Below the pieces are notes generated by a model. That model saw only the letters and a program-made list of their open reading frames with translations. It was not told the DNA's origin and searched no databases. A program made the position numbers and the translations under genes. Of a stretch of DNA of 64,000 nt, positions 44,894-55,445 are shown one piece after another; positions within the stretch are counted from its first letter, which is position 1; each line of letters opens with the position of its first letter. The stretch covers positions 60,146 to 124,145 of the forward strand of contig NZ_BHYK01000014.1 in the NCBI RefSeq assembly GCF_003865095.1. The letters run 5' to 3'. Source of the stretch: Clostridium tagluense. GTDB taxonomy: Bacteria > Bacillota > Clostridia > Clostridiales > Clostridiaceae.

Positions 44894-45151
44894 TTAATCA
44901 GCAACTTTAAAACTTACACTTCCCTTTGCATTACTTCCTTTAACGGAAAATTTATATGTGTCTGTTTTGGGGACCTCAAGTGAGAAGTTACCTGAAGTTG
45001 CATTATCACCCTTATATATTTTTTCTCCATTAGAATCCGATACAAAAATATCTAAATTACCAGATTTATTTTCTATAACGACATTAATGATTGTCCCTTT
45101 TTCTAATTTTATATCGTGTGTTTTTGTACAATTTAAAATTGAGTATTCCAT
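44894..45151 (-). CDS. Truncated PPC-like domain protein
   Basis: 85 residues from ATG at 45151. All-beta sequence (LEKGTIINVVIENKSGNLDI; FSLEVPKTDTYKFSVKG) resembling bacterial PPC-type or small lipoprotein domains. The frame stays open upstream (SGSSTGNETQFL), which looks like the start of a mature lipoprotein, but no signal peptide or lipobox cysteine precedes it. It has probably lost its export signal in the rearranged stretch upstream. Confidence 0.5.
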   Translation of the reverse strand: MEYSILNCTKTHDIKLEKGTIINVVIENKSGNLDIFVSDSNGEKIYKGDNATSGNFSLEVPKTDTYKFSVKGSNAKGSVSFKVAD

Positions 45152-45511
45152 TAGAAACTGTGTTTCATTACCTGTGCTACTACCAGAAAATACTTGTTTT
45201 CTACAATAATTGTCTGTCCAGTTGCTCTTGGGTATTTTTCAAATTGACACCTTACCTTTTCGTCCTCGTAAAAAATTAAGCCCTCATCAGGGAATATATC
45301 TCCGTGCAAGCTTTTTTCTCTAATTGTTCTCGTATTTCAGAATCACAAATGTGATAGGTGAACAGCGAAGAATCATTTATTGTTGTTTTAGCCTGGTAGA
45401 CTTATCAATTGAACTCATATCAACTATTTTAGTATTGTAAAAATATTGCTTTAACACATACTGAAGGTCTTCATCAAAGTAAATCCAGAGCCAATCATTA
45501 TATTGCTTTGA
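45151..45511 (-). pseudogene. Frameshifted gene remnant of unknown family
   Basis: Three frames join to one product: SKQYNDWLWIYFDEDLQYVL, then SSLFTYHICDSEIREQLE, then GDIFPDEGLIFYEDEKV and IIVENKYFLVVAQVM. At least two frameshifts. It starts directly past the CPBP stop and ends at the start of the PPC-like fragment. No family recognised. Confidence 0.55.
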
Positions 45512-46426
45512 CTAATTATTATATAAACTCCTCACAGCATCTAAATTTTTATGCCATGGACTAAAATATAGAATAACAATTCCTATACAAAGAATTATAG
45601 TTGCTGCGATACCAGCCTCAGGGCCAAATGATCCACCTGTAAACCATTCTGAGCCAGTTAACCTCAAATTTAATAAACTACCTGCTGCTACCTTTTGTCC
45701 ACTTACCTCAAAACCAAAAACATTTCCTTGGGTCCAGTTCCACGCCGCATGGAGTCCACAAGCCCCCCATAGATCATTAGTTTTTATAACATACATTCCA
45801 AAAAACAAACCTATTAAAACAATGTTTATTATAGCTAAAATGTTTACATTTGGATTTGCAAAATGCATAAGTCCAAAAATTGAAGACGAAACAATCAAAC
45901 CTACAGCTACATTATATCTTGCACCTAAAACATTCATAAGCCAGCCTCGTGAAAGAATCTCTTCTGTGCCACTTTGTATTATCCAACCTGGTATAACGAT
46001 TAGGACACCACTTAAAGCTGCTATACCTGAAAGACCTCTTGGATTGCTATTTACTACAGTATGTCCACTAATACTGAGCAATAAAGCCACTATTGAAAAC
46101 ATTAAAATCCCTATACCAAAACCTACTAAATACTTTTTTATAAGTCCTTCTTTTTTTAAACCAATACTTGAAATACTTCTTTTTTCTCTAAACTTTACTC
46201 TAGCAAATACAATTAATGTTATAAATATAAACCCACAAATAAGTTCATTTAATAATAAAACCGCAGGATCTTTACCAATAATTTTTTGTGTAAAATAAGC
46301 CAAGATTCCACCTGTTCCTTGTCCGACCACTAGAAAAATCAATACCCAAAGTAGACTTGTAATAATATTAGGTAGCACCTTCGCTTGTTTAGCTTCTCCA
46401 AATAACCCATTTTCATTTGAAAACAT
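45512..46426 (-). CDS. CPBP-family intramembrane metalloprotease
   Basis: 304 residues, ~8 membrane segments. CPBP motifs: EEILSRGWLMNVLG (EExxxR), FGLMHFANPN and GLHAAWNWTQG, giving the glutamates and histidines for zinc. Such proteins (Abi/CAAX proteases) process membrane peptides and often give bacteriocin self-immunity. ATG after GAAGGAGTG. Confidence 0.9.
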   Translation of the reverse strand: MFSNENGLFGEAKQAKVLPNIITSLLWVLIFLVVGQGTGGILAYFTQKIIGKDPAVLLLNELICGFIFITLIVFARVKFREKRSISSIGLKKEGLIKKYLVGFGIGILMFSIVALLLSISGHTVVNSNPRGLSGIAALSGVLIVIPGWIIQSGTEEILSRGWLMNVLGARYNVAVGLIVSSSIFGLMHFANPNVNILAIINIVLIGLFFGMYVIKTNDLWGACGLHAAWNWTQGNVFGFEVSGQKVAAGSLLNLRLTGSEWFTGGSFGPEAGIAATIILCIGIVILYFSPWHKNLDAVRSLYNN

Positions 46427-46587
46427 ATTTTCACTCCTTCTTTAATTTAAATTTAAATTTAGTCGATTGTGAAATTACACAACCATTGATTAGGCTACTT
46501 TTTTAGCAGGTAGGCTTTTATATTTCCCCCCACTGTGAGAAAATAAATGTAACCACACAAAAATCATCCACAGAGGAGGAGAATAGC

Positions 46588-47173
46588 ATGTTTTGTATTA
46601 ATAAACTTAAACAACTTAATATATTTGAGCAGTTAGGCGAACTTAAAGACCTTAGAAAAAAACAACCGGTAGGTTTTACCAAACTACTTGCCGACAATTT
46701 TGATATCAAATCTTTTATTCCAGAATCTTTTACCCAAAAATACTATACCGATTTAGGCAGAGATAGGAAATATAACCTTTCATCAGTATTATCTCCCTTA
46801 ATCATAATGCAGATATTTCACATTCCTACTACTGTTTTACTAAATCTTTTTCTTATATTTTCTACTGAAATAAGAGAATTTTGCTCATGCAAACCACAGT
46901 ATTAAGTTAGACTTTGTAAATGGACATTTCGGCTATTTTTACAAATTTGTTCTAATTACTAATGGCCTAGGCGTTCCATTGAATCTTAAATTCTTTGATG
47001 AAGATTTTTATAAACCTATTGATAAAGAATTTGAAACTCCTGAAGAACAAAAATATCGCTATGATATTGCATCTTTAAAAGCAGTAATTCAGCCATTCTT
47101 AGAAACATTAATTAATGCGTCTAACTTTAAATTTAGGCTCTGTCTAAGAATAATGTTGATAACTAGAAGTTAA
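46588..47173 (+). pseudogene. Transposase remnant (DDE type, IS1182/ISNCY-like)
   Basis: First open piece (46588-46905) encodes an N-terminus with ELKDLRKKQPVGFTKLLAD and SVLSPLIIMQIFHIP. After a frame break, FVNGHFGYFYKFVLITNGLG and PLNLKFFDEDFY correspond to a part further along such transposases. The region between and the C-terminus are missing. Decayed insertion sequence. Confidence 0.75.
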
Positions 47174-47370
47174 TCATAAAATGCAAACAATTGCTCAACT
47201 GTTGTATTAAACACCTTTGCTATATCCATTGCCAATTTTAAAGATGGATTGTATTTACCATTTTCTAATTTTCCAATGGTTTCACGCCTTACACCTACTA
47301 AACTTGCCAATTCTTCTTGTTTTATGTTGTGTTTTGCACGATATTCTTTAATTTTTGTTTTTAATTCCAT
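47170..47370 (-). CDS. XRE-family transcriptional regulator
   Basis: 66 residues, a single helix-turn-helix: [23 protein letters not shown]. Of the short (YozG/Cro-like) kind that pairs with small membrane proteins. Two bases separate it from the membrane-protein gene directly upstream; the two form an operon. Confidence 0.9.
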   Translation of the reverse strand: MELKTKIKEYRAKHNIKQEELASLVGVRRETIGKLENGKYNPSLKLAMDIAKVFNTTVEQLFAFYD

Positions 47371-47372
47371 AT

Positions 47373-47747
47373 CTATTCCAATACGCTCTTTTCTTTATGA
47401 GCATAAAACATTAGAGTAAAAACAAATACCAAAATACTAATGGCAAAATTAACAACGAAAGCAGCAAAGCCATACAAAAGCATGATATTGTTTGGTTCAA
47501 CATATTGATGAATGTTACTAATAGTAGTGCATACCACCATAATTAAAGTGTTAATAATCATGTTTACTATGAATGCACTCAATGCTGCCTTTTTGATATT
47601 TTCCTTAAATAATTCATCTGGAATTACTTTAGAATAAGTAAAGAAAAAGAAAAATACTAAAAATATACTATGCAAAAAACTACCCCAAAATAGTCCTAAA
47701 ACACCGATAAATCCAAGAAATCCTAAATATCCTAATTTGTTTTTCAT
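47373..47747 (-). CDS. DUF3796-like small membrane protein
   Basis: 124 residues, four hydrophobic segments, first [19 protein letters not shown] as in DUF3796. Proteins of this kind often accompany a short XRE regulator and sometimes ABC transporters. ATG start after AGGAGGGGTTA. Confidence 0.65.
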   Translation of the reverse strand: MKNKLGYLGFLGFIGVLGLFWGSFLHSIFLVFFFFFTYSKVIPDELFKENIKKAALSAFIVNMIINTLIMVVCTTISNIHQYVEPNNIMLLYGFAAFVVNFAISILVFVFTLMFYAHKEKSVLE

Positions 47748-47986
47748 TAATAACCCCTCCTATATATGTGATGTAATTATCACTTTATGTTATAAATATA
47801 TCTCATTAAGATAATTTTGTCAATATCCATAAAATATAAAATAATAAATATATTACTAAATAAGAGAAATTATCTTTAGATTTATGAAGAGAGTATTCCT
47901 ATTTTCTATACAACTGCGACCTAATTTCATTATATATTAAATGGGTATTTTGCATACAATAGTTACTCTACTATAAATTGCATTTC

Positions 47987-48449
47987 TCAATACATAAATA
48001 ACGAATCCAACAATTTTTTTAAATTATTCCGTACATTTAACGTATTAGGACGTAATTCTTCCCTAAGCTTACATCCAACTCCCCATGAATCATTTTTAAA
48101 CAATAATTCACCTGAGTAATGGAGCCGTAAATACTCATCAGTTAAATAAGGTAGAAGTTCTCTTAATTCAAAGACAATATCTATTTTTTAGTCTTTAAGT
48201 GCTTTATTATTAAATATGGATTCTTTTAGAAACCATTTATCTATTAGTGAGGCAATGAAATTACACAATTCTAATTCTACAAATTCCGCTGAAAAATCTG
48301 TGCGTATTATGTATTCAAGTAACTTTGTAAATCTCAAACAGTCTGGCCACTAAATTCCAATTTGTTTGTAAAGAAAAAACCGTTGGTGTAATTTTCTCAC
48401 ATATTTTTATATTATCAGAGGAGCAGCCGACTGATATTAATCCCAGTTT
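47987..48449 (-). pseudogene. Degenerate gene of unknown family
   Basis: A decayed reading frame: GLISVGCSSDNIKICEKITP, a frameshift near 48350, then LLEYIIRTDFSAEFVELELC and FIASLIDKWFLKESIF, an in-frame TAA at 48188-48190, and IDIVFELRELLPYLTDEYL to a stop at 47987. The amino-acid pattern across the TAA remains protein-like. Family not recognised. The rest of 47748-48804 holds nothing further except the terminator at 48666. Confidence 0.5.
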
Positions 48450-48665
48450 TCATAACTGAACTTCTCTTTTACGAAGAAATCACTTTACGTTTTCTTTCAT
48501 GTTGGGGACCATGTGGAATTCTGCCCTAGCTACGGTATTCCCTACACTTATCAATTATGTCACATTCTATAACACCATTATTCTACAAATAAACTTGCTC
48601 TCCTTCAAAATATAGAAGTTTCAATACAATGAAATTACTATAAAATAAAACGCTCCAAGTTCAAC

Positions 48666-48690
48666 AAACCTTACAAAACTGTAAGGTTTT
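48666..48690 (+). terminator. Terminator-like hairpin upstream of the serine hydrolase
   Basis: AAACCTTAC-aaaact-GTAAGGTTTT followed by ATTATAT. It could end an earlier transcript or act as an attenuator for the gene at 48805. Confidence 0.6.
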
Positions 48691-48804
48691 ATTATATAAA
48701 TCAATTTATTAGTTTCCTTAATTCATATACAATTTATTTATGTTTGGAGCCTTTAAATGAGCACCAAACAAATCAATTAAGAGAAATTAAGGAGGTCTAC
48801 TACT

Positions 48805-50811
48805 ATGAAAAAATCTACCACTTATATGCAAAGATTTTTAATAATTTTTATAGTTATTGCATATGTGCTTCCGTCTTTATGCTTTCAAATAAAATCCTTA
48901 GCACATATTCTGAGTACGAAGCAAACAGTTACAACAAAAGAAAGTAAAGAAAAAAATTCTATATCTTTATTAGGTAACAACAATAAAGAGCCTTTAAATA
49001 AGGACAGTGTAGAAAAGTTTGCAGATGGTCTTTTCAATGAACAGATTAAAAAATTTAATGTGCCTGGAGCAGTTTTTGCTGTTGTTAAAGACAATACTGT
49101 TCTTTTTGAAAAAGGATATGGATATTCAGATATAGATAAAAAAATACCTGTTGATCCTAAGACAACTGTTTTTAGAGTAGCTTCAATTTCAAAACTTTTT
49201 ACTGCTACAGCTGTTATGCAGCTAAAAGAAAAAGGTAAGGTAAATTTAAAGGAAGATGTAAATAAATATTTAAAGGATTTTAAAATAGAAAACAAATACT
49301 CAAAACCTGTAACACTTGAAAATCTCTTGACTCACACCGCTGGTTTTGATGAAAGAATTATGGGAGAATCTGTAACAAAAAGTTATCTACAAGAAAAACC
49401 ACTAAAAGATAACTTAATATCTCGCCTTAGACCTCTCATTCGTGAACCTGGTGAAGCTCCCCAGTACAGTAACTATGGTATGTCTGTAGCTGGTTATGTT
49501 GTTGAAAGTATGACTGGTACTCCTTTTAATAAGTATATGGAAGATAATATATTGAAGCCTCTGCATATGAATAACAGTAGTTTTTCTTTCAACAAAAAAA
49601 TACTAGACAACTTATCTAAGGGATATAGTTACAAAAATGGCATCTATAAAAAAGTTCCTGTATATGGATCCACCTTTGCGCCAGTTGGTGGATTAAAAAC
49701 TACAGCAGATGATATGACTAAATTTATGATGGCACATTTAAATCATGGTACCTATGATAATACAACCATCTTGAATAAAGATACTATAGGGGATATGCAT
49801 AAAAAGCATTTTCCATTGGATATAAATATTCCCGGTTTATGCTATGGATTTGAAGAAAACAATATAAATGGGGTGAGAGTACTTGCCCATGGAGGTAACG
49901 ATTATGGTTTTAATAGTCTCTTATTTTTAATACCAGGCAGTAATTTGGGATTTTTTATTTCAACCAATGGTGATAACGGAGCCAATATATGTGGAAGTAT
50001 GGCCAATGAATTCATGAGTAAATACTATTCACAATCTAAAGCACAAACCAGTATAAATGATGAAGTTAAATTTACAAAAAGTAATTTAAAAGAACTTAAA
50101 GGTGTTTACCAAGCTAGTAGATATCCAAGAAATGAAATAGGTAAATTAGTGAAATTAGCACCGCTACTGGTTCCAACCTTAAATATAAAAAGCAAATCAG
50201 ATTCATTGATCGTAAAATACCCAGGTGGGCAAGATCTCTATAAAGAAATAGAACCTTTACTTTTTAAGAATGTGGAAAGAGGTGATACTATTGCCTTTAA
50301 AGCAAATAAACAAGGAAATATATCTTATATGTTTTATCCTGGTTCACCAATTGCCTATGAGAAAATTCATTGGTATGAAAATCCTTTATTGCATAAGATC
50401 ATTTTTGTACTTTTCTCAATATTATTTTTAGGTCTGTTCATTACAATGATATTGATTAATCTAAGAAAAAAAGCTAATAAAGAACCTTTACTTTTTAAAT
50501 ACCATAGATGGATTCTACCCTCTATCTGCATTTTAAATTTAGTATTTTTACTAGGTATGGCTAAAGAATGTATTGTTTTATCCTCATCCCCTACTTTTTT
50601 ACCAGAATTACCTAAGATGATGATATATCTATTAGTTATTCCAATAATAACTACCATAATTACTTTTGCACTAATGATTTCAACATTGATATATTGGAAT
50701 AAAGAAAAATCTAATTCCGGTATACTTGTGCGTAATATACTAATTTGTTGTGTATTTTTAATTTTTAGCCTTTTCCTAAATTACTGGAATCTCTTAGGAT
50801 TCAAGTTTTAG
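48805..50811 (+). CDS. Serine hydrolase (class C beta-lactamase fold) with membrane tail
   Basis: 668 residues. N-terminal hydrophobic export segment (~10-28), then a penicillin-binding/class C beta-lactamase domain (~70-410): SxxK as VASISKLFTATAVM, YxN as QYSNYGMSVAG, and HxG as LAHGGNDYGF. A linker domain and four or so C-terminal membrane segments (from ~535) follow. This layout occurs in peptide-antibiotic resistance or D-amino-peptidase proteins. The Bce-like module directly downstream suggests envelope stress defence. ATG after AAGGAGG. Confidence 0.87.
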   Translation: MKKSTTYMQRFLIIFIVIAYVLPSLCFQIKSLAHILSTKQTVTTKESKEKNSISLLGNNNKEPLNKDSVEKFADGLFNEQIKKFNVPGAVFAVVKDNTVLFEKGYGYSDIDKKIPVDPKTTVFRVASISKLFTATAVMQLKEKGKVNLKEDVNKYLKDFKIENKYSKPVTLENLLTHTAGFDERIMGESVTKSYLQEKPLKDNLISRLRPLIREPGEAPQYSNYGMSVAGYVVESMTGTPFNKYMEDNILKPLHMNNSSFSFNKKILDNLSKGYSYKNGIYKKVPVYGSTFAPVGGLKTTADDMTKFMMAHLNHGTYDNTTILNKDTIGDMHKKHFPLDINIPGLCYGFEENNINGVRVLAHGGNDYGFNSLLFLIPGSNLGFFISTNGDNGANICGSMANEFMSKYYSQSKAQTSINDEVKFTKSNLKELKGVYQASRYPRNEIGKLVKLAPLLVPTLNIKSKSDSLIVKYPGGQDLYKEIEPLLFKNVERGDTIAFKANKQGNISYMFYPGSPIAYEKIHWYENPLLHKIIFVLFSILFLGLFITMILINLRKKANKEPLLFKYHRWILPSICILNLVFLLGMAKECIVLSSSPTFLPELPKMMIYLLVIPIITTIITFALMISTLIYWNKEKSNSGILVRNILICCVFLIFSLFLNYWNLLGFKF

Positions 50812-50934
50812 TTAAAAATTAGACTTAAGTTTCCATTGCCATCAAATGCAATCTTCTTTCTGCCCTTTTGATTTATGATATAATATAGCAAAGTTACTAT
50901 ATTATATCTTAACTTTAAAAAGGAGGAATCTGTG

Positions 50935-51633
50935 TTGTATAAGATACTTGTTGTTGAAGATGATACTCGGCTAAATAAACTCGTAACAGAGCATCTTCAA
51001 AAATATAGATATGATGTTACTTACATACAAGATTTTAAAAATGTAGATTTGGAACTAGAAAATTCAAAAGCTGACTTGATTCTTTTAGATATAAATCTTC
51101 CATATTCCGATGGGTTTCAATTGTGTAAAACTTTTAGAAGAACCTCAAAAATACCTGTAATCATTATTTCTTCAAGAAATAGTGGAGGAGAACAAATACG
51201 TGGACTTGAACTCGGAGCAGATGATTATATTACAAAACCTTTTAACTTTGACTTTCTGATTGCTAAGATACAAGCAGCAATACGAAGAGTGTACGGTGAA
51301 TATGCAAATGAATCAACTATAATTGAAAGTATGGGAGGTATTAAGCTTAATAAAGATACTTTTAAAATACATTATAATGGAATTGAACTTGAGCTTAGTA
51401 AAAATGAGTTCAAGCTCTTAAGTATACTTATTAAGAATGAAAATAGAATAGTCAGTAGGGAATACCTTTTAGAAGAGCTTTGGGATGATACCACTTTTGT
51501 AGATGATAACACGTTAACAGTTAATATAGCAAGAATAAGAACTAAACTTAAAGAGTTTGGTGTTAGTGAAGTTATCTCAACCAAATGGGGTATAGGATAC
51601 ATGTTTCAATGTGATTCTGAGCAAGAGGGCTAA
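50935..51633 (+). CDS. Response regulator, OmpR family (BceR-like)
   Basis: 232 residues from TTG 8 bases after AGGAGG; a GTG one codon earlier is possible. Receiver domain with acidic pocket VVEDD, phospho-Asp in DLILLDINLP, and KP in DDYITKPFN; C-terminal winged helix (DDNTLTVNIARIRTKLK). Forms a pair with the kinase two bases after its stop. This kind controls ABC transporters against peptide antibiotics. Confidence 0.92.
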   Translation: MYKILVVEDDTRLNKLVTEHLQKYRYDVTYIQDFKNVDLELENSKADLILLDINLPYSDGFQLCKTFRRTSKIPVIIISSRNSGGEQIRGLELGADDYITKPFNFDFLIAKIQAAIRRVYGEYANESTIIESMGGIKLNKDTFKIHYNGIELELSKNEFKLLSILIKNENRIVSREYLLEELWDDTTFVDDNTLTVNIARIRTKLKEFGVSEVISTKWGIGYMFQCDSEQEG

Positions 51634-51635
51634 AT

Positions 51636-52682
51636 ATGAACAAAAAGATATTGTTAAACTTTGCAAAAGATAAACTATCACTTACTATTGTATATTTTCT
51701 TAGTACAATTTTGATTCTTCTTTACATTTACTCATTAGGTACCCAAATTGATGTATTATATCCTTTGTTACTATCTATAGTACTATACGTACTTTTAATA
51801 TTAAGTGAGTGGGCCAAATATTATAAATTTAATAGAAGTCTCAATGAAGGCATAGAAAATAGGTACTTTAATTTAAATCCAAAGACAAATCAGCAACTAG
51901 AAACAGCTAAGGCTATATTTAAAATTCATGAAAACTATACAAATAAAATAAGTAACATTCATGCACAAAATACAGATAATAAGTATTTTTTATCTCAATG
52001 GATTCATAATATAAAGACCCCACCTTCAATAATTGATCTTATCGTTCAAAAAGCTACTAAAGAAACAAGCTTTAGTAACGAGGATTTCACAATGAACCAA
52101 ATGAATATATTAAGATTGTTCTTTGATATAAGAGAAGAAAATAATAAAGTTAAGAATGGTTTAGATCAAATTCTAAACATTAGTAGATTAAATGATTTTT
52201 CAAAAGATTATGAGCCTCAAACAGCGGACCTCGTGCAATTATTGAAGGAGGTCACCAATAATAAAAAAAGTCAATTTATCTATAATAATGTATTTCCTAA
52301 AATAGAATTTAAATATGAAAAAATATTGATTGTTACAGATGAAAAGTGGAATAAATTTATGCTTGAACAACTTATAGCAAATGCTATTAAATATTCTAAA
52401 GATAACAAAGAAAATACATATATATTTTTTAATATATATAGAACTGATAAAGAAACAAAGTTAACAATTAGAGATGAAGGTATTGGAATTCCCAGCTATG
52501 ATATAAAAAGAGTTTTCGAACCATTTTTCACAGGAGAAAACGGTAGAAAAGTGGGAGATGCTACTGGCATAGGCCTCTATATATGCAAAGTAATATCAAA
52601 GAAGTTGAATCATAGCATAGCCATAGAATCTGAGATTAATAAGGGAACTACTATTTCAGTTACTTATCCATCAAAAATTTAA
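51636..52682 (+). CDS. Sensor histidine kinase (BceS-like, intramembrane-sensing)
   Basis: 348 residues. Two membrane segments (~12-62) with almost no external loop, as in BceS kinases that sense through the transporter. H-box WIHNIKTPPSIIDL (histidine of LSQWIHNIKTP), N-box EQLIANAIKYSKDN, G boxes IRDEGIGIP and GDATGIGLYI. Complete. Confidence 0.92.
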   Translation: MNKKILLNFAKDKLSLTIVYFLSTILILLYIYSLGTQIDVLYPLLLSIVLYVLLILSEWAKYYKFNRSLNEGIENRYFNLNPKTNQQLETAKAIFKIHENYTNKISNIHAQNTDNKYFLSQWIHNIKTPPSIIDLIVQKATKETSFSNEDFTMNQMNILRLFFDIREENNKVKNGLDQILNISRLNDFSKDYEPQTADLVQLLKEVTNNKKSQFIYNNVFPKIEFKYEKILIVTDEKWNKFMLEQLIANAIKYSKDNKENTYIFFNIYRTDKETKLTIRDEGIGIPSYDIKRVFEPFFTGENGRKVGDATGIGLYICKVISKKLNHSIAIESEINKGTTISVTYPSKI

Positions 52683-52701
52683 AGACAATGGGGGGATTGC
52701 A

Positions 52702-53454
52702 TTGGAAGTTTTATGTGCTGAGGATATTGTTAAGGTGTATGGAGGAAATTTAGAAGTTAACTCTAATAATGTATTAAACGGTATAAATCTAAGCATTGAA
52801 AGTGGAGAATTTACTGCTATTATGGGACAATCAGGAAGTGGTAAAACAACTCTGCTTAATATATTATCAGGTATTGACAGGCCTAATAGTGGAACAGTGA
52901 AAATAATGAATAAATATATAACTTCCTTAAGCAAAAAAGAAAAATCTATTTTTAGGCGTGAAAATTTAGGAATTATATTTCAAAGCTTTAATCTTCTTGA
53001 TAATATTACGCTTGCAGAAAATGCTGCACTTCCATTGATATTTAAGGGAATCAGTGCCCCAATAATTGATGAAAAAATAAAAGAATATTTTATGTTTTTT
53101 GATATATACGATATTAGAAATAGATATCCCTATAATGTGTCTGTAGGAGAACAACAAAGAGCAGCCGCATGTAGAGCTCTAATAAATGATCCATATATTA
53201 TTTTAGCTGATGAACCAACTGGAAGTCTTGATCCAAATACTTCTAAAAAATTTATGAAGTACTTACAAATGATAAATGATGCGAAAAAAGCAACAATTCT
53301 TATGGTTACACATGACATATACGCTGCAAGCTACTGCAGACGAGTGATTTTCATAAAATCCGGAAAAATATTTGTAGATATATATAACAAAGGAGATCAA
53401 AATGCCTTTTTTAATAGAATATTGGATACTCTAGCAGTGATTAGTGGTGAATGA
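52702..53454 (+). CDS. ABC transporter ATPase (BceA-like)
   Basis: 250 residues, TTG start after GGGGGA. Walker A GQSGSGKTTLLN, signature VSVGEQQRAAACRAL (SVGEQ instead of SGGQ), Walker B ILADEPTGSLD, switch His MVTHDIYA. Its partner is the permease gene that starts one base past the stop. Confidence 0.9.
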   Translation: MEVLCAEDIVKVYGGNLEVNSNNVLNGINLSIESGEFTAIMGQSGSGKTTLLNILSGIDRPNSGTVKIMNKYITSLSKKEKSIFRRENLGIIFQSFNLLDNITLAENAALPLIFKGISAPIIDEKIKEYFMFFDIYDIRNRYPYNVSVGEQQRAAACRALINDPYIILADEPTGSLDPNTSKKFMKYLQMINDAKKATILMVTHDIYAASYCRRVIFIKSGKIFVDIYNKGDQNAFFNRILDTLAVISGE

Positions 53455-53455
53455 T

Positions 53456-54733
53456 ATGAATTATGGAAAGATGCTTACACAAACTATAAAATTAAATTTA
53501 GATCAATATTTCTTATATATATTTTCACTAATAATCTCAGTTATATTCTTTTTTACTGAATCAACACTATATAATTCATATGTAGTAGTAATTAAACAAA
53601 AAAATGTTTTTGTATTACCAGCAATTGCTGTCTTTAATACCGCATTGTGGAGTATTTTTACGTACATTTCCTTTATAAAACACAGACAAAAGGAGTTTAC
53701 AACATTTTTGGCTTTGGGCATGACCTGTAATGAGCTGAAAATTTTACTTATCCTAGAAAATATTTTAAATTTTTTCATATATGTGCCTATAGGATTAATT
53801 TTAGGTATTATATTTTCAAAAATCATTGTACTTTTCATATTTAAACTGGCAGGAATTTCTGCTTTCACTTTTGAATTTAAATCAATTATCTACATAATTA
53901 CTATTGGACATTATATTTTGCTTACTATTATATTCATTTTATGGACATCTAAATTTATTAATAGTCTATCCCTTATAAAAATAGCAAATCATAAAAATTT
54001 ATATATGGTACATTCTAAAAAAGAAAATTTATTAAGAATAGCACCCTATGTTTTAATCCTATGTTGCATTCATTTTAATGAAAGAATAGCCCTAAACTTA
54101 CAATCTAGATATTATATTGACTATTCTTTAATATGTATAGTAGTAATTTTTATATTATTTTTAATTTTCATAAATATATTTATTATTTTTGCAAAAAAAA
54201 GTAAAAATTTTTATTATAAAAGAATTTTTTTAATAAATGAATTAGAGGATTCTTTAAAGGATAATAAAATTATAATTTTCTTTATCGCTTTTTTAAACTT
54301 CACCTTTATTATTTCCGAAAGAATTTGTAATTTGACTAGTGTAAAAACACGTTTTAACACTTACAACATTTTCCAAATGTCTTCTTTTAATTCCATATAT
54401 ATTTTTATTGTATTATTAAGTTTTATCGCTTCTTCCACTATATTATATTTTAAAATCAAAATAGATCTAGATAACTGGCAATTTGAGAAGATCAAATTAT
54501 ATAATATTGGACTAATTGATAACGAAATAGATAGTATATTACTATGCAAATTTAGGTTAATATTTTTTTCACATATATTTATAACAACTATCGCAAGTTT
54601 TGTATATCTTTATATTTGCAAATTAGGTAAAGAATTTATGATAAATACAATTAAAATATTTATATGTTATTTCATTATACAATTATTGGGATATGTTATT
54701 ACTAGAATAAAAATAATTGAAACGAATGGATGA
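53456..54733 (+). CDS. ABC permease (BceB-like, short form)
   Basis: About 425 residues from ATG at 53456 (a GTG at 53444 is alternative). About 8-9 hydrophobic segments. The FtsX-like region FTTFLALGMTCNELKILLILEN is the typical intracellular helix after TM2-TM3. BceB permeases are usually ~640 residues with a large external domain after helix 7; here the space between membrane segments is short and no such domain is seen. It may recognise a different or smaller ligand, or be a derivative. Confidence 0.78.
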   Translation: MNYGKMLTQTIKLNLDQYFLYIFSLIISVIFFFTESTLYNSYVVVIKQKNVFVLPAIAVFNTALWSIFTYISFIKHRQKEFTTFLALGMTCNELKILLILENILNFFIYVPIGLILGIIFSKIIVLFIFKLAGISAFTFEFKSIIYIITIGHYILLTIIFILWTSKFINSLSLIKIANHKNLYMVHSKKENLLRIAPYVLILCCIHFNERIALNLQSRYYIDYSLICIVVIFILFLIFINIFIIFAKKSKNFYYKRIFLINELEDSLKDNKIIIFFIAFLNFTFIISERICNLTSVKTRFNTYNIFQMSSFNSIYIFIVLLSFIASSTILYFKIKIDLDNWQFEKIKLYNIGLIDNEIDSILLCKFRLIFFSHIFITTIASFVYLYICKLGKEFMINTIKIFICYFIIQLLGYVITRIKIIETNG

Positions 54734-54882
54734 AAATAATTTTTTCTTGATTTTAAGATACGCATCAACAATTAAAACAACTTCTGTTTTTTACCTTTAC
54801 TAAAGCTTAAAGATTTACTATAAATATAATAATATATCAAATTATTAATCAATAAATTGCCAGTTAAACTAATTACATTTAA

Positions 54883-55108
54883 TATATTATGCTCCCACTG
54901 CGCTGAAAACGATCCATCAGCTGTAAAAGCTGTACATCCATTATCTTCATCTATAAATATTTATAAATATTTCATGACTTCCTCCATTAATCATTGGTTC
55001 AATGGTAAATACCATTCCCGGTGCTAAAATCATGTCTGTTCCTCTAATTCCAATATGAAAAACAAATGGACCCACATGAATATTTAGCGCAACTCCGTGT
55101 CCTCCAAA
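54883..55108 (-). pseudogene. Methionine aminopeptidase C-terminal fragment
   Basis: About 75 codons matching the MetAP end: FGGHGVALNIHVGPFV, GTDMILAPGMVFTIEPM, and TAFTADGSFSAQWEH after a frameshift. The N-terminal half of the catalytic domain is missing. A dead gene copy. Confidence 0.8.
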
Positions 55109-55445
55109 CTGCAAGCCTTAGATTCGGTAAAATAAAAAATCTGTCTTTTAAAAGAAGCTTGAGTAAACTTTAATTCTTTACCTTTATTATAAAGATATTT
55201 TTATAAAAAACTTTAAATCATCAATTTAGAACTGCTATATGTTTGTATTATATATTCTTTATCCGTCCACATACATGAGCTCTTAGTTAAATTACTTATC
55301 TGACCCTTGGAATTTTGCAAAATAAAATAGCTAGTATTTCAAAAACACTAGCTATATTTATTAATAATCACAGCTTTAATTGGCATTTAAAGCTATTTCA
55401 AAACCTCCTTAGAAATATTCTTTTCATATTAACATACCCATATTC
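55109..55445. other. Gene-free stretch ending the defence operon
   Basis: Holds no ORF; contains one terminator-like hairpin (55326-55358). Confidence 0.5.
55326..55358 (-). terminator. Terminator of the SIR2-HerA operon
   Basis: AATAGCTAGT and its near complement ACTAGCTATA around CAAAAAC, with T-rich flanks; 88 bases past the KTSC stop. Confidence 0.75.

Noticed and set aside
46518..46709. Minus-strand ORF opposite the transposase remnant
   Set aside because: It is the antisense of the transposase N-terminus.
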